Shown: positions 6,401-13,409 of the stretch, piece by piece
How positions within the stretch are numbered: the stretch's first letter is position 1
Layout: every line of letters begins with the position of its first letter
Assembly (NCBI RefSeq): GCF_001949145.1
Contig: NW_019091793.1
Span: 42,572-55,980, forward strand
Direction of reading: 5' to 3'
DNA: 13,409 nt
Source of the DNA: Acanthaster planci
Taxonomy: Eukaryota; Echinodermata; Asteroidea; Valvatida; Acanthasteridae
Notes under the pieces: generated by a model
What the model was told of the DNA's origin: nothing
The model's input: only the letters and a program-made list of their open reading frames with translations
Database searches by the model: none
Position numbers and translations under genes: made by a program

Positions 6401-9113
6401 TGCTATGCTGTTGTTGGTCTCTTAAACTCTCTGGCTGATACCCATTTTTAATTTATTTTTAAATGTCAACGTTTCCATTTACACCACAATGGTAAACCAA
6501 GAGTTTGCAGCTTTTTAAAGAGGTTAGTTGAAAAATCCTGAAATCGGAAATATCCTGACGAAAAATGTCCTGAAAAAAGGAAATCGTCTGGCAAATCTCA
6601 CCCGTGACGGCAACATTATAAGTTTGTCTGGAACTGGAGGTTGCAGGAACAAAGGTAGCACGGTACCTAGTCAAGCAACTAAGGCAAGGGATCCAGGGCT
6701 GGGGCTTCGTGCAAGAATAAGTCTCTCCTTCAAAATCATCCCATCCAAGCTCAACTGCAATTTGTTTCTGATTACATTAAGAAACGGAAGAATTTCCGTA
6801 GGTGGGGAATTTCTGTTTTTAAGGACCAAAACTACTGTCTGAGTGAAGGAAGAGATTCTTCAACTCCAGTAGCACATGCCAATTCGCAAACGTCGTGGAA
6901 CAATCGTGCTCTTTCGGACAGTGTTGCAGCGAACGGAACTTAACTCAAAAATGAATGGGATCACAAGGAAAGATTATCTTAAATTACATTTAAGTCTAAA
7001 TCCAACTGTCAGGCGGCTGTATAAACGCAAACCAGACCTTTCAACAAGTCAATGACCCTAGGTACATTTTGAAGGTGGTATGGGAAGGATTGAAAGAGGT
7101 AAAGCATTTTAAGGTTTCGAATAGGCTTTCCTGAAGTCCTGATCGCAACCCTGTTGGGAATCTCTTGATGGAACTCAAGAAAACGCCCAAATTTCTGACA
7201 GAATTATGTGACAGCTACCAAGCTTGGCTAACGCAGTGAAAATGGCTGAAAGTTATGCTACTGAAAATGACATAACTGAAAGTGTATGTAAACATATGTC
7301 CTAGCATATTTTAACACCTTTACAAAAACGGGATGAATAAAAGCGTATCAAAACCCTAGGTTCAGGGGAGATTGTGAAACATTTGATATTCGGATTTCCA
7401 GCCGAACACTGCCATGGAAATTTTTTTTCAGTGCGTGCCTTGGCTTTCAAAAAACTAAATGTGCTTGATTCGTTAGCGTTTAAAAAGTCCCAACACAGAA
7501 CATGTTATCACACTTTTCGAGACAAAGTGACCGCCAACATGTTAACATGTTCTAAATATTAAGTCAAAATGAGCATTTTGAGTGCAAATCTTAATTCGTC
7601 GGCTAAACAAACGTTTAATTAATGCAAGTCGAAACGACTGCCTTACGCCTCAGGCGAGTTTGCAGATTTACTTGAGTGAATTAACTGATTTTAAACCACC
7701 AGTGCCGTGAAGTTGATTCTGAAAGCTATGCCGTCGGTGATCAATGAAAGAAACGAAACGTTCACACCACTACACATCGCATCCCTCTACGACCACGCGG
7801 ATGTAGTACAAACCCTGGCCAAACAGGTGAGAGAGAACCATTCAGGGCGATGTAAACAATCATCCCGAAACCTTAATACCTGCATTTCAGTCCGAGTAAA
7901 TGGCTAATACAAAAGGGAGTTAAATTAAACCAAACCCTAAAATTTCTATTTTAGCGAACCCTTAAAATGTCTGTTTTACTCCAATTGCCTCTACTTTCTG
8001 CACCAACCTTCTGTCACAATTTTACGGATGTTTCAAATTGTGTCTTATGCTGAATAAAGTTTCAAGATGTGTGAACAAAAAGGTGACGTCATCTGAGGTT
8101 ACACTTTCGTTGCTTCAAGTGTGGAAGAGGGTTTACTTTGTACTTTATAAAAGCACAAGTCCGTACCAGTTTTGGCTTCATATAGGCTTCATAATATGCA
8201 CAGAAAAGCCCCAAATTCTACAGGTTGTGTTCCTAAAGTAGCCTTTTTTGTCCCAAGGGTAACTGCAATAAAGATCTCCAAAACTGTAACTCGCAGACAG
8301 CACTTCATATTGCCATTGATAAAAACCATTACCAGTGCATCGAGGCGCTGGTAAACAACGGTGCCAACGTGAACATCAAGGACAGTGGGGGCAACACCAG
8401 TCTTCACCTGGTGATGATGAAAGAATCCACACAAGCTATGTTAAGGTCTGCATCCAAAGAGGAGGTGAGAGCTTATTTTCGAAAACGGGCAGGATACCAG
8501 GAAAAAAAGATAACGGGCGAATGTAGAAATAGATCCCTCTATGACAAACTCACAAATTTTGTATTTTTTCATCCAGTCGGGAGACATCTTGAAGGCTTTA
8601 CTTTTTACGTTTAAGGTACAAAACACCTCGTTTGAGATATTTTTTGCCCACAATTAGGTAATATAATTGGAGAATTCCAAAATATCGTTACTAATCGCTG
8701 ACAAAAAGTTTGCTAAAAAGTGGAACGCTATATTCTTTTTACTTATTTGTTCTAGTTGAACTCCTTCCTTTGTAAAAAAAAAATCACTTCAGGATTTCTC
8801 CAAAGGCAGTTTTCAATTCTGATTTCCGATAAAATCTCTAACTGCCCAGTACCTCTCCCTTCGCTAAGATTTAAAATTAACAGGGAGTAATGAATATAAA
8901 TCAACGGTTTGTTTACAGCTTTTGGATATTGTCAAGAAAAAAGAAGAGGATGGCAGTGTTCGAAACGGAAGGACAAATCTCGTTGCCTTGATTACCTCCC
9001 TCCTCAAACATGGAGCCAACATCCACCTGTTGAACAATAAGGGGGAGAATGTGGCCCACTTTGCCCCAAACTCCAGTGTCCAGTCATTCTTGGAGGAATT
9101 ATTTGAAAGGTAA
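300..9113 (+). CDS. MIB-like ankyrin-repeat protein, 3' part of gene (10 exons)
   Basis: Proposed join: 300-442, 827-953, 1126-1329, 1795-1949, 2267-2396, 3910-4110, 5226-5362, 7703-7826, 8258-8464, 8919-9113. Total 1620 nt plus a 3-nt difference only from how the stop is counted; the frame stays open throughout. About a dozen ankyrin repeats are visible, so the protein is probably a protein-protein interaction scaffold. Repeat order and wording resemble the ankyrin region of Mind bomb ubiquitin ligases, which recognise Notch ligands through N-terminal MIB/HERC2 domains and use C-terminal RINGs. Neither flanking region is in view: the 5' exons are upstream, and no RING follows. The gene enters the window through a phase-0 splice site, so no start codon is expected here. 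What I see directly is the ankyrin motifs and splice phases. The MIB assignment is from recollected family patterns. Alternative: a generic ankyrin protein of an expanded invertebrate family. Confidence 0.75.
443..826. other. Intron between exons A1 and B1
   Basis: 384 nt, phase 2. It starts GTAAGT and ends TTCCATAG. Nothing else is recognisable in it: AT-rich, with a run of seven G near 721-727. An upstream AG at 809-810 is ruled out as the acceptor because it would bring an in-frame TAG into the exon. Confidence 0.7.
827..953 (+). CDS. Exon B1: cassette 1, second ankyrin exon
   Basis: 127 nt: 1 nt completing the split codon, then 42 full codons, leaving at phase 0. The acceptor is CATAG (822-826) and the donor is GTAGGA from 954. 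The reading runs VEKILEANPSLINTT, the outer helix and loop of the ankyrin repeat begun in A1, then the second repeat core TTLHMAASNGFADILTTLLQK. The pattern of a P-S-L-I loop followed by TxLHxA recurs in the exons at 2267 and 7703, at the same position in the cassette and with the same phases. That pattern matches what I recall of the middle of the MIB ankyrin region. The protein is read straight through; no stop or frameshift is present. Confidence 0.85.
1126..1329 (+). CDS. Exon C1: cassette 1, third ankyrin exon
   Basis: 204 nt, exactly 68 codons, phase 0 at both ends. The acceptor is CGTAG (1121-1125) after a 172-nt intron, and the donor is AAG/GTAACA. It holds one near-consensus ankyrin repeat, with QTALHLAV, then IEVLLEYGADVNAKD, and the start of the next repeat, TSLHLAIAK. 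It ends in a serine-rich tail (ISALSSTK). The tail is not ankyrin-like and forms an insert between repeats that carries on into exon A2. By hand alignment about half of some 57 residues are identical to exon C3 (8258-8464), including the shared NC-x-KD opening. Confidence 0.88.
1330..1794. other. Intron between cassettes 1 and 2
   Basis: 465 nt, phase 0, bounded by GTAACA and TTTTTTGCAG, a strong acceptor. It contains a short imperfect direct repeat of a GATGxGGTGACATTAT-like word (1712-1725 and 1742-1757). No gene or mobile element is recognised. Confidence 0.75.
1712..1757 (+). repeat. Short imperfect direct repeat
   Basis: The word GATGGTGACATTAT at 1712-1725 recurs as GATGAGGTGACATTAT at 1742-1757, differing by a 2-nt insertion. 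The two copies begin 30 nt apart. It lies just upstream of the branch-point region of the intron before exon A2. It is probably replication slippage; no function is implied. Confidence 0.6.
1795..1949 (+). CDS. Exon A2: cassette 2, first ankyrin exon
   Basis: 155 nt, entering at phase 0 and leaving at phase 2. The acceptor is TTTTTTGCAG (1785-1794). It begins DDGDMDHQVF, an acidic linker, then helix KVIKLLVEHPTIDLTLTDKT, then the core FNCLHSAAINGNS. The core-plus-loop wording (IDLTLxDKxGFNxLHxAAxxGNS) is the part most like the MIB ankyrin domain as I recall it. The proposed donor, GTGCGT at 1950, is weak. It is chosen because it lies at the homologous position and phase of the A1 and A3 donors. 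The open frame would otherwise run on only to a stop near 1990. Confidence 0.82.
1950..2266. other. Intron between exons A2 and B2
   Basis: 317 nt, phase 2, from GTGCGT to TTTTCTGTCTCCAG, a strong acceptor with a good polypyrimidine tract. AT-rich; no other feature seen. Confidence 0.72.
2267..2396 (+). CDS. Exon B2: cassette 2, second ankyrin exon
   Basis: 130 nt: 1 nt plus 43 codons, leaving at phase 0. The acceptor is CTGTCTCCAG and the donor is AAG/GTGAGA, both good. It reads AVKIMLAAKPSLIDTT, completing the A2 repeat with a split Phe codon, then KGTALHLAVLNNHTDIVATL. It is the closest of the three B exons to a standard ankyrin repeat, with TALHLAVLNNH in the canonical TPLHLAAxxGH position. 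It is followed by the longer intron 2397-3909. Confidence 0.87.
2510..2680 (+). mobile_element. Possible tRNA-derived SINE relic (box B present)
   Basis: The word GGTTCAAATCC (2569-2579) fits the Pol III box B consensus GGTTCRANTCC. It is bracketed by GTGG and CCAC, which could form a degraded T-arm. On the minus strand the translated reading GVGFEPATSG is the string commonly produced by tRNA-derived SINEs in animal genomes. I cannot see a convincing box A, target duplications or a clear tail, so the borders are guesses. An independent decayed tRNA fragment is the alternative. Confidence 0.42.
3381..3419. repeat. Nested inverted repeat (hairpin)
   Basis: An inner perfect 7-bp stem, GTTTCAT (3388-3394) with ATGAAAC (3398-3404) and a 3-nt loop, is enclosed by an outer perfect 6-bp stem, ACGCTG (3381-3386) with CAGCGT (3414-3419). 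The right arm carries an unpaired 9-nt bulge. It is intronic and of unknown role. Confidence 0.65.
3910..4110 (+). CDS. Exon C2: cassette 2, third ankyrin exon
   Basis: 201 nt, 67 codons, phase 0 at both ends. It opens GRNETIPNVN, then QTPLHLAADNC, VEILLNMGANVNAQDKDGD and TCLHLLLKK, the most canonical ankyrin repeat in the window. It ends in a polar tail (EATSSTVKKQ) that matches the serine-containing tail of C1 in position. The acceptor is ATCAG (3905-3909). The donor CAG/GTTTTC at 4111 is weak, and the frame stays open for about another 310 nt after it. I keep the donor because of alignment to C1 and C3 and because the extra translation is not ankyrin-like. Confidence 0.85.
4111..5225. other. 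Intron between cassettes 2 and 3
   Basis: 1115 nt, phase 0, from GTTTTC to ACACACAG. The first 310 nt are open in the frame of exon C2. A GC-richer patch lies at about 4735-4830 and contains a small perfect hairpin, GCCGTG-CCACC-CACGGC (about 4773-4789). No gene, RNA or transposon border is recognised. Confidence 0.65.
5226..5362 (+). CDS. Exon A3: cassette 3, first ankyrin exon
   Basis: 137 nt, entering at phase 0 and leaving at phase 2. The acceptor is ACACACAG (5218-5225) after a pyrimidine-rich stretch; a second AG at 5228-5229 would break the frame. It reads KGVPKSSLEIQNLIRMLL, then RIDVTLRDNNRDNCLHFAAFSGN. The IDVTLRDxxxxNCLHxAAxxGN segment parallels IDLTLTDxxxFNCLH in A2. The donor GTATGC at 5363 lies at the homologous position. 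The exon is completed through a split Asp codon (GA/T) by exon B3 after the longest intron of the gene, 2340 nt. Confidence 0.82.
5735..5760 (+). promoter_or_regulatory. CCAAT box (reverse) and CACGTG E-box
   Basis: GATTGG at 5735-5740 is the reverse complement of CCAATC, the NF-Y core. ATCACGTGAT at 5751-5760 is a perfect 10-bp palindrome around CACGTG, the core bound by USF, MYC and MITF/TFE-type bHLH factors. They lie within 30 nt of each other, at the start of a CpG-containing stretch unlike the surrounding intron. Factor names follow known consensus sequences; binding is inference. Confidence 0.45.
6004..6015. promoter_or_regulatory. NRF1-type palindrome
   Basis: TGCGCATGCGCA is a perfect 12-bp palindrome and an exact match to the YGCGCAYGCGCR consensus of NRF1, a factor of animal CpG promoters. 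ATTTA on the left and TAAAT on the right extend the inverted symmetry with a 2-nt bulge. Such a CpG-dense 12-mer is unexpected by chance in AT-rich intron DNA. A transposon-borne palindrome is the alternative. Confidence 0.5.
6270..6402. mobile_element. Short hAT-like MITE with imperfect TIRs and target duplication
   Basis: The left end is CAGAGGTGGTATTAAGTC. The reverse complement of the right end is CAGAGCTGTAAACTCGAGTC. Both begin CAGAG-x-TG and run into AGTC, as in hAT transposon termini of the CAGxGGTG type. The flanks CTGTGCTA (6262-6269) and CTATGCTG (6403-6410) agree at 6 of 8 positions, the target-duplication length of hAT elements. The 133-bp interior is a string of AGTCA / GACTCGAG-type words and has no coding capacity, so it would be a non-autonomous element. 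The assignment rests on termini alone. Confidence 0.55.
7703..7826 (+). CDS. Exon B3: cassette 3, second ankyrin exon
   Basis: 124 nt: 1 nt plus 41 codons, leaving at phase 0. The acceptor is ACCACCAG (7695-7702) and the donor is CAG/GTGAGA, a strong site. It reads AVKLILKAMPSVIN, the end of the repeat begun in A3, then FTPLHIASLYDHADVVQTLAKQ. AVK-hydrophobic and the proline-serine loop match exon B2 nearly residue for residue at the start. This is the shortest B exon, with the loop trimmed by one or two residues. Confidence 0.86.
7827..8257. other. Intron between exons B3 and C3
   Basis: 431 nt, phase 0, from GTGAGA to a strong acceptor, CCTTTTTTGTCCCAAG. Short open frames here have no domain. 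Nothing else recognised. Confidence 0.72.
8258..8464 (+). CDS. Exon C3: cassette 3, third ankyrin exon
   Basis: 207 nt, 69 codons, phase 0 at both ends. The acceptor is TTGTCCCAAG and the donor is GAG/GTGAGA. It opens GNCNKDLQNC, then QTALHIAIDKNHYQCIEALV, NNGANVNIKDSGGN and TSLHLVMMK, and ends in a charged, serine-containing tail (RSASKEE). The shared NC-x-KD opening and equal spacing make C1 its closest relative in the window; C2 has diverged at the opening. The first reading frame codon is fixed by phase and by alignment, not by an ATG. Confidence 0.88.
8465..8918. other. Intron before the last visible exon
   Basis: 454 nt, phase 0, from GTGAGA to GGTTTGTTTACAG. The first 150 nt are open in the frame of exon C3 up to a stop at 8612-8614. 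Otherwise AT-rich with an A run near 8775; nothing else recognised. Confidence 0.72.
8919..9113 (+). CDS. Exon D: last visible exon, degenerate terminal ankyrin repeat
   Basis: 64 codons plus a TAA stop at 9111-9113, entering at phase 0 after TTTACAG. It reads LLDIVKKKEEDG, a charged linker, then LITSLLKHGANIHLLNNKGE and VAHFAPNSSVQSFLEELFER. The layout of LL-x-x-GA-N/D, then N-x-x-G-x-x, then a helix with SVQ-hydrophobic, resembles the final ankyrin repeat just before the RING fingers of MIB1/MIB2. Here a stop follows at once. The sequence AAAG/GTAAAA at 9106-9115 is also an acceptable splice donor (phase 2), so the exon may in fact be internal. Whether the product lacks RINGs depends on which is true. 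Confidence 0.8.
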   Translation, partial: LLDIVKKKEEDGSVRNGRTNLVALITSLLKHGANIHLLNNKGENVAHFAPNSSVQSFLEELFER

Positions 9114-9725
9114 AAACAGCCTGACAGAATGGTTTTGATTGTGTTATAGATAATACGTCTTACATTATTACAATCTTTTTTAAAGCACGTTTCATTTATA
9201 CTCAATTTTAAAAGCACTGAAATTTAATACAAATCTGAGACATAATATCAACTGCTTTGCACACTACCCAAACACAAAACTAAAAAACTACATTCCTTAC
9301 AAGATAGCAAATACATCTGGACATCAAATAATCCGGTCAGGACAAGAGCTTTAGTTTGCTTGCAAGGTGATATCGTGCTAGTCTCTTTATCACAATCAGA
9401 ATCAATCTGACTGCTTTGAAAATGGAAGACTACATGAAGGAAAGCGCACCCCAAGCCTTAGATGCAGTGACGACTTTGTTGCATGCATGTTACCAACAAG
9501 TTTTTCCATTACCATTGATCAGGTTCACGTCAATTCCCAAACAACCCGGGACTTAAAAGCAAGAGAGGAGGCGCAGATGTGTAAGGAACAGGATCTGAAA
9601 CGCTTACCAGTGTTAAGAATTTCCTATCCATTTTAAGAAACTTGCAACCATTTCAACAAGAATTAGTAGTGTTGGTATAAATCCTGTGTTCAACAGTCAT
9701 TTCTTCGTTCTATAATGATAAATTT

Positions 9726-9731
9726 AATAAA
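9726..9731 (+). promoter_or_regulatory. Candidate polyadenylation signal AATAAA
   Basis: First AATAAA after the stop codon, about 610 nt downstream, followed by a GATGTTG-containing stretch. Another AATAAA lies at 9852-9857. Such hexamers are frequent by chance in AT-rich DNA, so this supports a terminal exon D only weakly. Confidence 0.25.
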
Positions 9732-10960
9732 CACCAATGATGTTGCCACATTACATCTCAAGCTACGACTTGCGTGTAATTCAGTATGAAGCGTCATTTA
9801 CATGAAGCCATGTAGAGATGGACCTTTATCGACTCGTTTTATTCAGAATTAAATAAAAATAACAGAAACAAAGCAAAATAGGCTACACAACTAGGAAATG
9901 CATAAAATAATAAGCTTGTTTATATTAAATATAGTTGTCACTGAAGTGATATTTGGGTAACTTCAGAAGTGCGTCAAGATTGAAGCATTTATATTCGTGC
10001 TTTTATGTATTTGTCGTAAAAGATCCATAGCTTCCGATAAGTAAACGTGGATTATGACAAACTCAGTATAGCTTTGATTTAATTTAAATTTATTTTACAA
10101 TGAAGTTTTGTCACACTGGAAGCATCCTTTGCATTACAAAGGTACACTGTGCACATCATTTATATGTAGCTAGCCTTGGAGAAAATACTAATAATTAAGT
10201 TGAAAATTGTTGTATACATATCTCGCATCAAATCACTACATTCAACTGCATTTGGATTAGCCTACGCGCTGTGCTTTCGTGAAACGTATTGCATGGTTTC
10301 CAGTTTTCAAAGTACGTTTCGTGCGTGCAACATATTTGCCTTGTAAGCTTGATTACTCTCGACAAAGTGTACACAAATCACGTCAACGTACTTGGGCTCA
10401 TCGGACACGAGTTGCGAAACACATAAAGAAGGAAATGGAGGACAGCACTCAAATTGACGTAGGAATGTTTTTATGAACATTTTTAGTTCATTCTTTTCAG
10501 GCCCACAAGGCTTCAAAAAATTTACTGCCCTCAAGACGGTTTCAGGTATTTAGGTTCGAAAGAAACAAATCCTTCACATGGCCTTTGTGATTGGTTCATT
10601 GACTCAATTAATCTCATGGAATGCCCGCATTGGTCTAAGGCTAAAGCCCGCTGGCCAATGTTTAACAGTCCAAATTTTAAGCAACACCATTGAATTAATT
10701 TTACTGTGAGAACAGGCATTCGGAATCACTGGCTTACACACAGGTCTTTAAGTTTTGGCAAGTTTATGGTTTGACATTCCTGTTCTGAAAAATCATTTGT
10801 AATGAGAGGCTATAAGAACATCCAAATCAGATAAATGGTTAAATAAATTGTTTAATTTTGATATGCTCATTTGATGCCGTGCGCAGAATATCCTAGTTAT
10901 TACGGTATGGGAGACACAAGTTATGTAGGAACCGCGGCTTCCCAAGACTGGTTTTGAATT

Positions 10961-11081
10961 GGTGTTTCTCGCGGATCGCAACGACTGGAAACCATGGTGG
11001 ATATGTTAAGAGCTATGACCTTTTCACGGATCGCTACGACCAGAAAGAGCGGTGTTTTGTGAATCGCTAAGATAGGAAAAC
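10961..11081 (+). repeat. Three degenerate copies of a ~30-bp unit
   Basis: Copies at 10961-10992, 11019-11047 and 11051-11081 share a core of the form TTT-x-x-CGGATCGC-x-ACGAC-x-x-GAAA. The first and third copies also share a GGTGTTT start and a GGAAAAC-like end. Spacing is uneven (about 26 and 3 nt between copies). It may be an old minisatellite or part of a repeat family; no function is evident. Confidence 0.5.
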
Positions 11082-13409
11082 AAATGTTGGTTATTATTTA
11101 GAGCCATCTGAAAATAAAGTGCTCGGGCCCTACTTGAAAAAAGTAAATCAAATTGTCCGTGGCTTAACTCATTCCTCTCTGCCGCATTGGGTAATAAAAA
11201 GAAAGATATCCACAGTCAAATCTGCAGTACCTAACTTTGCTGACGATTCGTCTAAAGAATTGCAGTATAGTACATCGTCTTAACGTTTCAGTCATCGTGA
11301 CAGATCCATGATACATATGACTGAAAAATGTACTTCGGTAAAGTATCATTTACATGCAGTCTTTTCTTTGTTTATATTTTATGTGTATTTTCTTTAACAA
11401 TAGTTTTTCTTTTCCTTTAGTAATTTTATCAGTCAAAAATTGTAACTTGACTGTGGTTTAAAGCGTATACTTGTCATTTAGCTTCATTTGAGACATCCTT
11501 GTGTCATTGTTAAATAATTAGATTGTGTGCGGTATATTTCTTCTGGCTAGGGTCTCAAAACTTTTTTAACGAGAATAAAAGAAAAATGGCTTTCAGAAAT
11601 AGAACGTGGTAACGGAATATTGACGAATTAATACTGATATCTTCATTTTTTAAACATTTGCCGTAACAGCTACATAGTTCTGTATTGTTGCAAACATATG
11701 CATCATTATATTGTCGTTTCATCAAAAATTAGAATGCTGCTCACTTGATAAGTGTCGTGATCATTGCGCTTCATAATGTTTACTTTCGTGTTTTTTTGGG
11801 GGGGGGCGTGCATGATGTACATTTAGTCGTTTGTGTAATTTGTCCACATGCAATTCTTGAATCAAAGACTACTTTTTAAATGTTTTTACTCATTTCTATT
11901 ATTTTCATAGGGACACTGAAGTTAACCGTTGCAAAATAAATACGTAGGATAGGACTTCGAGTGCACACTTATTTTGTGAACAAGCTATTCTTCCGTGGAA
12001 TCAGAAAAACGGTTGAAAATAAATACATCTACAATACGCAAACTCTGTGATGGACTTTTAAATAAAATGTTCAATGGTAACTTAAATTTTCACACTGATC
12101 GTGAAGCTCATTGCTGTGTACTGATGTTATTAAAAACATCTGCTTCAAATTCATTCATTCCTTTCATAGTTTCATTGTAGTACTTTCCTGTACGTAAAAT
12201 CTAATCTATTTTCCCTTGAACGGAATAGTCTTCAATAAGATAGTCACAATAATAATGAATACAAATTATAGTTTTGATCTGATGTACACGTAACTAATTA
12301 CTTGTATTGGTTATTTTGTCGGATGTGACACGTCATCACAATCGTTACAGAGTTGTGTGTTGTGATTTTACTAAAATAAGAGCTGAAATATTTGTTAAAA
12401 ACTGCTTAGAGGAAAACATACGAAACAGAAACATCTGTGAGTAGGCTAGGTGACGGAATTTAAAGAAAGGAACATTAACTGGTATCGTAATTATTATTTT
12501 TGTAGTGAACGATCTGTAGTTTTGTAGCGTTGCAAACAACTTCATCATTCCGTGTTTTGGTACTTTTAACAACAAGTTTTAGACAAGATATATTCTAGTT
12601 TTTGCAGAGCGTCATGCCTTCGTGTGTATGCGGCATTTGCTTTTAAAACGTGTTATGTGTGCAGTGATGAAATTTGTACCCAAACTCCATGTTTGGAGCT
12701 GTTTTCTTCATTGCATACTTCTTTCAAGTTACAAACGCCAGTTTCTGTTTTCCAGTTAAAAACACAGGGTTTTGATCTGGTTTAAATTGATGAAAATTGT
12801 AGATCTTTTTGCATCACAAATATTATTTGTTTTTATTATGGAGTAAGGTGTTCTGCATTTTCTTAAGACTGATTTAACTTTAAAGAATGCAAAATTCGCA
12901 GTGACGTTACTTTGAGCATGATGATGTACATATTGGTACATTAAGTTCATAATCATAGCTTAAGGGTAATATTTAGGAGAGTACTGGTGAATCTTGGCGG
13001 GTTGGGGATAATTAATGAAGATTTTTCGACTGATTCAGAAAAAAGCTCCAAATTAGCCATTTAAAAATATGAATTTTCGAGACCAAAAGGACTCCCTTTT
13101 GTGAGGAGAGAGCTTTGCTGAAGACATCTATGTTGTTTACTGAAAAGAGAAAGAAATTGATGCATTTGACACCTGCACTATACTCCAAATTTGGTGGTGG
13201 GAATTTAAGGATTGTAAAATTATTATAGTGAGTGTGTCATGGTTTTGAAGTGCTAAAACATATACTTCGCATAAATTCATTCCACTTCATCTAAAACTCA
13301 AGTTTATCTGAATGTGTACAAAGTTCAGATAGCTTAGACAAACTTAATACGATAGTTGAGGTTTTAGTCAAATTGCTAGTTTTCTCAGGATTGAGGTAAA
13401 AAAGCAGTA

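Larger units (their letters stand above)
5363..7702. other. Long intron between exons A3 and B3
   Basis: 2340 nt, phase 2, from GTATGC to AAACCACCAG. It holds the promoter-like patch at 5730-6020 and a short hAT-like MITE at 6270-6402. Downstream of the MITE is a degenerate run of TCCTGA words (6536, 6553, 6568; 15-17 nt apart). The open frame at 6528-6842 starts in that run and shows no recognisable domain. No transposase, reverse transcriptase or other gene is visible in it on either strand. Confidence 0.65.
9114..13409. other. AT-rich region with no convincing gene (3' UTR, flank or long intron)
   Basis: Read on both strands, this 4.3-kb stretch shows only short open frames with compositionally random translations and no ankyrin, RING or transposase motifs. 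It contains a candidate poly(A) signal at 9726-9731, a three-copy degenerate repeat at 10961-11081 and a T7G-type run near 11790-11807. The lack of coding signal fits a 3' UTR plus intergenic DNA, or a long intron if exon D is spliced onward. Confidence 0.6.

Noticed and set aside
6528-6842. 104-residue open frame in the long intron
   Set aside because: It begins inside degenerate TCCTGA repeats and shows no domain; most likely repeat-derived non-coding sequence.
10279-10534. Overlapping open frames on both strands, the + one basic and lysine/arginine-rich
   Set aside because: No recognisable domain, no splice-consistent neighbours and typical chance length; not called as a gene.
12570-12785. 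Open frame containing CYVCSDE, reminiscent of the first zinc ligands of a MIB RING, after a fair acceptor (TTTTTGCAG at 12599-12607) and in the phase that exon D would need if spliced at 9110
   Set aside because: Only the first Cys pair and the SDE wording fit. The Cys-x-His pair and later zinc ligands are absent, and the rest of the translation is not RING-like. The one-in-three phase match and the short motif are compatible with chance. cDNA would decide.
1-13409. CRISPR array, prophage, bacterial operon or toxin system
   Set aside because: No regularly spaced repeats, no long uninterrupted genes and no ribosome binding sites; exon-intron structure with GT-AG borders shows animal nuclear DNA.

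Overview
The window is animal nuclear DNA, AT-rich and intron-rich. Coding sequence occurs only as short blocks flanked by AG acceptors and GT donors, and there are no bacterial-style operons or ribosome binding sites. The lack of close vertebrate similarity, the moderate intron sizes and the MIB-like family suggest a (probably marine) invertebrate. I cannot name the taxon.

The only gene I can support lies on the + strand, about 300 to 9113. It is the 3' part of an ankyrin-repeat gene whose first exons lie upstream of the window. Ten exons join in one open frame of 1620 nt including the stop (539 residues). The ankyrin wording resembles the ankyrin region of the Mind bomb (MIB1/MIB2) E3 ubiquitin ligases: NCLHxAAxxGN, then a P-S-hydrophobic-I segment, TxLHxAxxxxxAD, QTxLHxAx, and GAxVNxxD followed by TxLHL.

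The striking property is the layout. The first nine exons are three tandem copies of one three-exon cassette (A-B-C), at 300-1329, 1795-4110 and 5226-8464. Each cassette has the same splice phases: it enters at phase 0, A to B is phase 2, B to C is phase 0, and it leaves at phase 0. It is therefore a symmetric unit that can be duplicated without breaking the frame. A tenth exon (8919-9113) holds a final, degenerate ankyrin unit and then a stop codon. The RING fingers that follow the ankyrin region in MIB proteins are not visible.

The introns grow towards the third copy and carry mobile or regulatory-looking sequence. There is a Pol III box-B-like SINE relic near 2510-2680, a short hAT-like MITE with imperfect terminal repeats and imperfect 8-bp target duplication at 6270-6402, and a CpG-richer patch at 5730-6020 with a CCAAT box, a CACGTG E-box and a perfect NRF1-type palindrome. 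The last 4.3 kb (9114-13409) is AT-rich and I see no convincing gene in it. It may be 3' UTR plus flanking DNA, or a long intron if the last visible exon is spliced rather than terminal.
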